From contig JAQVID010000295.1 of NCBI GenBank assembly GCA_028695865.1, positions 1-5,257 of the forward strand: a stretch of 5,257 bases of DNA, in the 5' to 3' direction. The number at the start of each line of letters is the position of its first letter. Positions within the stretch are counted from its first letter, which is position 1. Source of the DNA: Thermoguttaceae bacterium (GTDB taxonomy: Bacteria; Planctomycetota; Planctomycetia; Pirellulales; Thermoguttaceae). Shown in pieces: positions 1 through 4,298 of this stretch. The notes under the pieces are model-generated. The model saw only the letters and a list, made by a program, of their open reading frames with translations, was not told where the DNA came from and searched no databases. Position numbers and translations under genes: made by a program.

Positions 1-451
1 CTAAAAACGCCGCGCGGCGGCCTGTTCCAAATTCCGTCGCTTCTGTCACACTGCCGTCGAACAAAACGCAATTTGCCGCGTCAAGTCGAAGCGTCGCAAG
101 CCAAACGAGCGAAACGGCAAGCGTTCAGGCACAATCGTATTTCGTCCATATCTTGCCGCCATAGTCCATACTCCGCGAATGATCGACCAGAACGGTAAAA
201 TATCGGTTCGTTTCCTGACGCTGCTGTCGAACATAAAGACGGTCTTGACGTGCCCACACTTTCCAGTCGATAAAGCGCGTATCGTCTCCGGCAACATAAT
301 CGCGATGTCGCATGAATTCGCTCGACTGACCGATCAAACGGCTCCGATGTCCCCCTGCAAGAAAACCTTCCACAACAACTTGCGCGCGAGGGTACAACCC
401 CGAAATCCGTGAAATCAGTTCAGGTTGAAAGTATTTTTTTGAATCGCTCAT
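1..451 (-). CDS. DUF58 / VWA-like protein, N-terminal part, interrupted by an in-frame TGA and cut by the window edge
   Basis: DUF58 proteins pair with MoxR ATPases in envelope-linked systems whose exact biochemistry is unsettled. The start at 449-451 gives MSDSKKYF. The family signature follows: H49-R50-x-Y52 then G55-D56-D57-x-R59-x-I61-D62-W63, and a MIDAS-like D90-H-S92-R-S94 metal-site motif as in von Willebrand A folds. Codon 109 (125-127) is TGA. The same frame then stays open for 41 more codons to base 1 and still reads like the family: TLAVSLVWL, then DAANCVLFDGSV, matching the usual 'D-A-V-G-x-V-x-F-D' strand. The gene therefore carries a nonsense mutation, a sequence error or a recoded stop; no frame change is needed. 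The first 32 bases overlap the end of the moxR-like gene, indicating translational coupling. An AAGAGG about 12 bases before the ATG is a weak, distant ribosome site. The C-terminal half lies outside the window. Family assignment is firm; whether the gene is functional is not known. Confidence 0.85.
125..127 (-). other. In-frame TGA codon within the DUF58 reading frame
   Basis: The minus-strand codon 109 of the DUF58 gene is TGA. Family-like sequence lies on both sides in one frame (K-Y-D-C-A before it, T-L-A-V-S-L after it). By my recollection of relatives, which read roughly K-[FY]-[ED]-Y-A-x-x-L-A-x-S-L, the stop falls in a helix position held by variable small residues or Cys. One base change from TGC, TGT, TGG or CGA would produce it. 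TGA also closes the moxR-like and gyrA genes here, so genome-wide reassignment of TGA is unlikely. Confidence 0.8.
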
Positions 452-1475
452 CGCCCGACGAAACCTCTTGGGGCAAGGGGGTTGTTTCTATCAGGATATT
501 GATCACGTCGTCTGCCGTCTTGCCTTCACTCTCGGCCAAAAAGTTCAAACCCAATCGATGACGCAAGACGGGATGAATGACGGCAAGCACATCGGCACTC
601 GTGGCATAACATCGCTCATGAAGCGCAGCGTGCGCCTGGCAAGCAGAGACCAAATATTCCACACCACGCGGTCCGGCGCCAAAGCGCAACATGCCGCGAA
701 GTTTCGCCGAATGGCCCGGAACATTCGGTCGCGTTCCCCGAACAAGACGCACAATGTATTCAAGCAACGAATCGCCAACCGGAATCTGCGATATGACTTC
801 GCGTATGCTTCGCAATTCATCGGCATGAAGTACGGCGATCGGTTCCGCTTTTGAGCGTTCTTTCGCTTTTCGCGCAATGTTCAGCTCCTCGGCAAAAGAG
901 GGATAATCGACAAACACCTTAAACATGAAACGATCCTGCTGCGCTTCCGGGAGCACGTACGTTCCTTCCTGTTCCAGAGGATTCTGCGTCGCGAGTACGA
1001 AAAAAGGATCGGGCAGAACATGACGCGTTCCGCCCACGGTCACCGCTTGCTCTTGCATGGCCTCCAGCAGTGCGGATTGCGTCTTGGGTGGAGTGCGATT
1101 AATCTCATCGGCAAGCACCATGTTCGCAAAAACAGGTCCTTCCAGAAAACGGTATGCGCGACGACCACTTGTCCGATCTTCTTCAATCACATCGATTCCT
1201 GTAATATCGGCAGGCATGAGGTCTGGCGTAAACTGTACCCGACTGAATTTGAGCGCTAGTGTTTTGGCAAGCGACGAGATCATGAGCGTTTTCGCAAGAC
1301 CCGGTACGCCTTCCAGCAGTACATGCCCTCGCGTGAACAAGGCAATGAGAAGTTGCTCCATGACCTCGTCCTGACCGACGATCACGCCGGACAATTGCTC
1401 CATAATCTGCCGACGCGCTCCAGTACAGAGCTCAAGCGATTTAATCGCTTTGTGTTCATTTGCTGTTTCTGTCAT
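420..1475 (-). CDS. MoxR-family AAA+ ATPase
   Basis: This is a 351-residue cytosolic AAA+ ATPase of the MoxR family, usual length about 320-350. MoxR proteins couple ATP hydrolysis to maturation or activation of partner proteins, typically with DUF58/VWA partners encoded alongside. Visible motifs in order: Walker A GVPGLAKT (56-63), Walker B VLADE (120-124) followed by INR, sensor 1 TQNP with N164, the LPEAQQDRF segment (174-182) with candidate arginine finger R181, and sensor 2 GAGPRG with R269. The C-terminal lid follows and ends in DERFKKILST, close to the ending of planctomycete relatives. The start at 1473-1475 is supported by a strong ribosome site a few bases upstream. The gene starts 25 bases after the prenyltransferase-like gene ends and overlaps the DUF58 gene by 32 bases, so the three form one operon. 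All key ATPase residues are intact. The MoxR subfamily and cellular substrate cannot be told from sequence. Confidence 0.96.
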   Translation of the reverse strand: MTETANEHKAIKSLELCTGARRQIMEQLSGVIVGQDEVMEQLLIALFTRGHVLLEGVPGLAKTLMISSLAKTLALKFSRVQFTPDLMPADITGIDVIEEDRTSGRRAYRFLEGPVFANMVLADEINRTPPKTQSALLEAMQEQAVTVGGTRHVLPDPFFVLATQNPLEQEGTYVLPEAQQDRFMFKVFVDYPSFAEELNIARKAKERSKAEPIAVLHADELRSIREVISQIPVGDSLLEYIVRLVRGTRPNVPGHSAKLRGMLRFGAGPRGVEYLVSACQAHAALHERCYATSADVLAVIHPVLRHRLGLNFLAESEGKTADDVINILIETTPLPQEVSSGDERFKKILST

Positions 1476-1480
1476 CTGCC

Positions 1481-1490
1481 TTTCCTTTCG
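1481..1490 (-). promoter_or_regulatory. Ribosome binding site of the MoxR-family gene
   Basis: Read on the minus strand this is CGAAAGGAAA, leading through GGCAG to the ATG at 1475. The purine-rich AAAGGAAAGG stretch gives good Shine-Dalgarno complementarity. It fixes the moxR-like start and shows that this gene is translated independently within the operon. Confidence 0.7.
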
Positions 1491-1500
1491 TCCGCTTTGA

Positions 1501-2580
1501 TTAACGCTGATAAATCGGGAGCGTCGCCTTTTCCAATTGGAGCATGGTCAAATTCATCGAGGTTGTCAGGTGGGCTCCAAGGTATCCCTGCTTCCAACAT
1601 CCTTCCGGTGTAACCTCACGTAAAAGTTTCGCGTAAAGTCGGTCCCGGTATTCACACCAGGCCTTTGAGCCTTCACGATACACGACTTGCGAATAGTAAT
1701 AATGAGCGTAATGCCAGAATCCGGTTGTTCCGCCCTCGTCTTCCGGCTTACCCAACTTGTTTTTACAATATGCGGACAATTTCGGAACGTAATCACCATC
1801 GTATTCACCCGCGTTGTAAAGCGAAGCCAGGGCCGCTGCCGAAATCGGCGGACGATCGGAACCGCCGTATATATTATATTGAATTCCCCCCGCTCCGCTT
1901 CGTATGGAACAACGATGAATGTAAATCACCGCGCGATCAATGATCGATTTCGGAACATCGATACCCGCCATGCGACACCCGCGAAGTGCTTGCACTTGGG
2001 TAATCGTCGTTGACCCCTCGTCAAAATTGCCCCCTTCGGCCTCACTGACATAACCCCAACCTCCGTAACGCGTTTGCGAACTCCCCGTAAAGGCAACCGC
2101 ACGCGTTAGTACTTCGGTTATACGACGTCGCCGCGAAAGATCGCCTTCCTCTCCCAATATTTGCGAAAGAAACAACATCGCAAAACCATGTCCATACGTA
2201 TAACGATCATCTTCCGACGGCACGCCAATCAGGCCGTTCTTTTGCACACGTGTCAAAAGAAAATCCGCCACAGAGCGAACTTGTTGCGAATATCGACCGT
2301 CAAGCGGTGTCGAGCCGTCACACAAAAACGCCATGCCCGCAAGCGACGAAAGAGCCGTCGGATAACCTTCCGGCAATTCCCAACCTCCGCGTGAACCTTG
2401 ACGCGACGCAAGCCAGGCAAGGCCCCGATCAACAACCTGTTTTAGCACGGCCCCGTCCGAAAAAGCTTTTTCTTCTCTTCCATACGAATACGATTGCCGA
2501 CCAAACCCCCATCCGCACAGGTCAAGGCCCGGTCCCAACGTAAGGAAAGCAAGAAATTTTCTTCGGTTAATGCACAACAT
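1501..2580 (-). CDS. Prenyltransferase/squalene-oxidase-repeat protein with a twin-arginine (Tat) signal
   Basis: This is a 359-residue protein built from the alpha-alpha barrel repeats shared by terpene cyclases and prenyltransferases. The N-terminus carries NRRKFLAFLTLG (5-16), a good twin-arginine motif with R6-R7 followed by a short hydrophobic stretch, predicting export of a folded protein; the cleavage site is unclear. Repeat segments are visible at GLAWLASRQGSRGGW (53-67), TRYGGWGYV (170-178) followed by FDEGSTTITQVQAL (186-199), and a C-terminal GCWKQGYLGAHLTTS block. It ends in LPIYQR, an ending I associate with planctomycete members of this family. The DxDD motif of squalene-hopene cyclases is missing, and the length is about half that of such cyclases, so it is probably not a cyclase. 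No substrate or reaction can be assigned. No Shine-Dalgarno precedes the ATG, and the predicted promoter lies so close that the mRNA may be nearly leaderless. It heads the operon with the MoxR-like and DUF58 genes. Confidence 0.88.
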   Translation of the reverse strand: MLCINRRKFLAFLTLGPGLDLCGWGFGRQSYSYGREEKAFSDGAVLKQVVDRGLAWLASRQGSRGGWELPEGYPTALSSLAGMAFLCDGSTPLDGRYSQQVRSVADFLLTRVQKNGLIGVPSEDDRYTYGHGFAMLFLSQILGEEGDLSRRRRITEVLTRAVAFTGSSQTRYGGWGYVSEAEGGNFDEGSTTITQVQALRGCRMAGIDVPKSIIDRAVIYIHRCSIRSGAGGIQYNIYGGSDRPPISAAALASLYNAGEYDGDYVPKLSAYCKNKLGKPEDEGGTTGFWHYAHYYYSQVVYREGSKAWCEYRDRLYAKLLREVTPEGCWKQGYLGAHLTTSMNLTMLQLEKATLPIYQR

Positions 2581-2596
2581 TGTATTACAAGTATAT

Positions 2597-2634
2597 TATT
2601 TTGTTTGTGTACTTCGTTTTTGTCAAACAAAATA
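2597..2634. repeat. Perfect 11-bp inverted repeat, candidate operator
   Basis: The left arm TATTTTGTTTG (2597-2607) is the exact reverse complement of the right arm CAAACAAAATA (2624-2634), with 16 bases between. The left arm covers the -10 and the right arm overlaps the -35 of the predicted minus-strand promoter. This suits a transcription-factor binding site. A role as an RNA hairpin is less likely, because most of it lies upstream of the predicted start site. Confidence 0.55.
2598..2626 (-). promoter_or_regulatory. Predicted sigma70-type promoter for the prenyltransferase-like/MoxR/DUF58 operon
   Basis: On the minus strand a perfect TTGACA (plus coordinates 2621-2626) is followed after 17 bases by CAAAAT (2598-2603), a 4/6 match to TATAAT. 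Transcription would begin about 10 bases before the ATG at 2580, leaving almost no leader, which fits the absent Shine-Dalgarno. The AT-rich surroundings add support. Both hexamers are overlapped by a perfect inverted repeat. Confidence 0.5.
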
Positions 2635-2675
2635 CCTTTTGCTCTGAAAAGGGAACCGATTCACAAAACCGCCTC

Positions 2676-2704
2676 TTTCCAAATCATATATTATTTATTA
2701 TAAT
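2676..2704 (+). promoter_or_regulatory. Predicted sigma70-type promoter for trkA
   Basis: A perfect TATAAT at 2699-2704 is preceded, after the ideal 17-base spacer, by TTTCCA at 2676-2681 (4/6 match to TTGACA). Transcription would start near 2711, giving a leader of about 65 bases before the trkA ATG at 2776. The region is strongly AT-rich compared with the genes. Confidence 0.55.
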
Positions 2705-2708
2705 CGGC

Positions 2709-2746
2709 GATACGTCCACTGGTGAGGGGGCTGGCGGTATCTTTTT
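2709..2746 (+). promoter_or_regulatory. Possible leader hairpin followed by a T run upstream of trkA
   Basis: GATAC (2709-2713) can pair with GTATC (2737-2741), with a few inner pairs (CCA 2716-2718 with TGG 2732-2734), and TTTTT follows at 2742-2746. It resembles a weak terminator or attenuator. The outer stem is short, and the predicted transcription start near 2711 would clip its first bases, so confidence is low. No known riboswitch class is recognised. Confidence 0.2.
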
Positions 2747-2763
2747 CCGTTTTTTCCCGTTTC

Positions 2764-2770
2764 GAAAGGA
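2764..2770 (+). promoter_or_regulatory. Ribosome binding site of trkA
   Basis: GAAAGGA ends five bases before the ATG at 2776. It decides the start: the frame is also open to an upstream ATG at 2722, but that one lacks a comparable site and would add 18 residues before the conserved MQVLILGAG beginning. Confidence 0.75.
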
Positions 2771-2775
2771 ATGGC

Positions 2776-4140
2776 ATGCAAGTATTGATTTTAGGGGCCG
2801 GTACGGTCGGCGCTTCCATTGCTTCAGAATTGTGTGAAAGTCATTCGGTCACGCTCGTTGACAATGACCGGGCACTGATCAAGCAGATAGAAGGCGACAA
2901 CATGGATATCCGAACAGTCGTTGGTTCTGCTTCGGAGGCAAACGTTCTGTTTCAGGCAGGAGTGACCACGGCCGATATTTGTCTGGCTCTAACCGGCAAC
3001 GACGAAGTCAATATTGTCGGGGCCAGTATGGCCAAGGCGATGGGTGTTCCGCGCGTTGCCGCCAGGGTCTATGCCGGCATATTCAGCGATCTGGGAACTT
3101 TTGATTATCAGCAGCATTTCAATATTGATCGTTTTTTTTCCATGGAGCACTTGACCGCGATGGAAATTGCCCGACGAATCCGCGAGCCGGGCGCCATGCT
3201 CATCGAACATTTCGGCGGCGGTCATCTGGAAATGCAGGAAGTTGCGATTACAAAACCAACCTCGGCCACCAGTGTTCCTTTGGCGGAATTAAAACTTCCT
3301 TCCCGGGTCCGAATAGGGACAATTACCCGTACCGATGGAACAACCTCAATTGCCACTGCCGACGACAAAATTGAAGTAGGCGACCGAATCACCATACTTG
3401 GCGGACGGGACGAAGTCGAAAACGTTAAGCGACTGTTCCAAACGCAGTCAACGAATCGCGAATCGGTCTTGATCGCCGGAGGCGGCGAAATTGGTTATCA
3501 GCTTGCCCGGGTACTCCAAGAGAGAAATTACAGTATTACGATCCTCGAAGCCGACCGCGAGCGTTGCGAAGTACTTTCCAAGTTGCTCCGTAAATCGACC
3601 ATTATTCACGGCGACGCTTCTCAAAAGAAGTTTCTCGAATCAGAATATGTCGGTGCCAAAGACCTTTTTGTCGCGTGTCTGGGCGACGACGAAAACAACA
3701 TCATGGCCTGTGTCGAAGCTCATGAACTGGACGTTCAAACATTGGTTGCCGTCATTGAACGTCCTGATTACGCCAAAATTGTCGGTAAATTCGGTATTTC
3801 CGAAGCCGTCAGCCCGCAAGAGGTTACTTCACGACAAATAAGCGGGCTCATGCACAATGGACCGGTCATTTTTCGAAATTCACACCTGCTTGGCGGCGAT
3901 GTCGATGTTTTTGAACTTGTGGTGGGGGAAAACGCGCTTGTTACGCAAAATCCGCTCAAAAACGTCGGCTTGTCGAAAAAAATCCTCGTCGCTGCCGTCG
4001 TCCGCGGAAAAGACGTTCTCATTCCCGACGCCGAATTCATTATCAAGGAAAACGATACCGTTTTGGTTCTCGTCGACGCTAAAGCCCAACCCGAACTAAT
4101 CAAGCAATTTCAAGCCAATTCCCCCGCCGAAACCAGGTAA
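2776..4140 (+). CDS. trkA: TrkA, NAD-binding regulatory subunit of Trk potassium uptake
   Basis: TrkA is the cytosolic ring-forming regulator that binds NAD(H) or ATP and gates the TrkH/TrkG potassium channel at the inner membrane. The product is 454 residues, close to the 458 of E. coli TrkA, and has the expected tandem architecture: RCK-N, RCK-C, RCK-N, RCK-C. The first Rossmann nucleotide site is GAGTVG (7-12) with acidic D29 at the end of the second strand, and the second is GGGEIG (235-240) with E258. The conserved HGDAS segment follows in the second half, and the C-terminus has the VVRGKDVLIP strand typical of TrkA RCK-C domains. The start at 2776 gives MQVLILGAG, as in the family. No trkH or trkG lies alongside, and gyrA converges downstream, so the partner channel must be encoded elsewhere. 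The reading frame is intact, including across a run of eight Ts at 3132-3139. Confidence 0.95.
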   Translation: MQVLILGAGTVGASIASELCESHSVTLVDNDRALIKQIEGDNMDIRTVVGSASEANVLFQAGVTTADICLALTGNDEVNIVGASMAKAMGVPRVAARVYAGIFSDLGTFDYQQHFNIDRFFSMEHLTAMEIARRIREPGAMLIEHFGGGHLEMQEVAITKPTSATSVPLAELKLPSRVRIGTITRTDGTTSIATADDKIEVGDRITILGGRDEVENVKRLFQTQSTNRESVLIAGGGEIGYQLARVLQERNYSITILEADRERCEVLSKLLRKSTIIHGDASQKKFLESEYVGAKDLFVACLGDDENNIMACVEAHELDVQTLVAVIERPDYAKIVGKFGISEAVSPQEVTSRQISGLMHNGPVIFRNSHLLGGDVDVFELVVGENALVTQNPLKNVGLSKKILVAAVVRGKDVLIPDAEFIIKENDTVLVLVDAKAQPELIKQFQANSPAETR

Positions 4141-4171
4141 GGTCTTGCGTTGAGTTCTCGTGAGTAAAGAA

Positions 4172-4205
4172 TAAAAGGGGGATTACACCCCTTTTTGAAC
4201 TCGTG
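4172..4205. repeat. 34-bp hairpin repeat, copy 1; likely bidirectional terminator
   Basis: The copy contains AAAAGGGG (4173-4180), a seven-base loop GATTACA, and CCCCTTTT (4188-4195), a perfect 8-bp stem with an extra T, followed by the shared tail GAACTCGTG. The A tract on one side and the T tract on the other let it act on either strand. It sits 31 bases past the trkA stop and downstream of gyrA on the other strand. It matches copy 2 at 33 of 34 positions. Confidence 0.75.
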
Positions 4206-4237
4206 AATTTTGAGAAAGTTAAAAACGGTTCCCCGCG

Positions 4238-4271
4238 TAAAAGGGGTATTACACCCCTTTTTGAACTCGTG
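4238..4271. repeat. 34-bp hairpin repeat, copy 2; likely bidirectional terminator
   Basis: The same 8-bp stem is present (AAAAGGGG 4239-4246, CCCCTTTT 4254-4261), with loop TATTACA and the same GAACTCGTG tail, offset 66 bases from copy 1. It lies 27 bases past the gyrA stop on the minus strand, well placed to end gyrA transcription. A CCCC at 4231-4234 could compete for the GGGG arm, probably by chance. Confidence 0.75.
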
Positions 4272-4298
4272 GGTATCGCCAACTCCTGGATATTGTCG

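Larger units (their letters stand above)
4141..4298. other. Convergent intergenic region between trkA and gyrA
   Basis: These 158 bases separate two convergent genes and hold the two 34-bp hairpin repeats. Apart from these I see no convincing gene. Open frames crossing it read through the repeats and the antisense of the gyrA tail, and have no family resemblance. Confidence 0.7.

Noticed and set aside
46..297. Minus-strand open frame in another frame overlapping the DUF58 stop, suggesting a frameshift
   Set aside because: The family-like sequence continues in the original frame after the TGA, so no frameshift is needed; this frame shows no DUF58 motifs.
420..451. Programmed frameshift at the seven-T run (seven As on the coding strand, 434-440) joining the moxR-like and DUF58 genes
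   Set aside because: A -1 slip on this A run does not lead into the DUF58 frame, the DUF58 gene has its own ATG, and the MoxR product ends where family members normally end.
2580..2837. Small plus-strand frame beginning MYYKYIILFVYFVF, possibly a small membrane protein
   Set aside because: It lies across the AT-rich divergent promoter region without a ribosome site and runs into trkA out of frame.
3132..3139. Run of eight Ts in trkA as a possible frameshift or phase-variation site
   Set aside because: The frame is intact on both sides and the protein is full length; a lone homopolymer is weak evidence.
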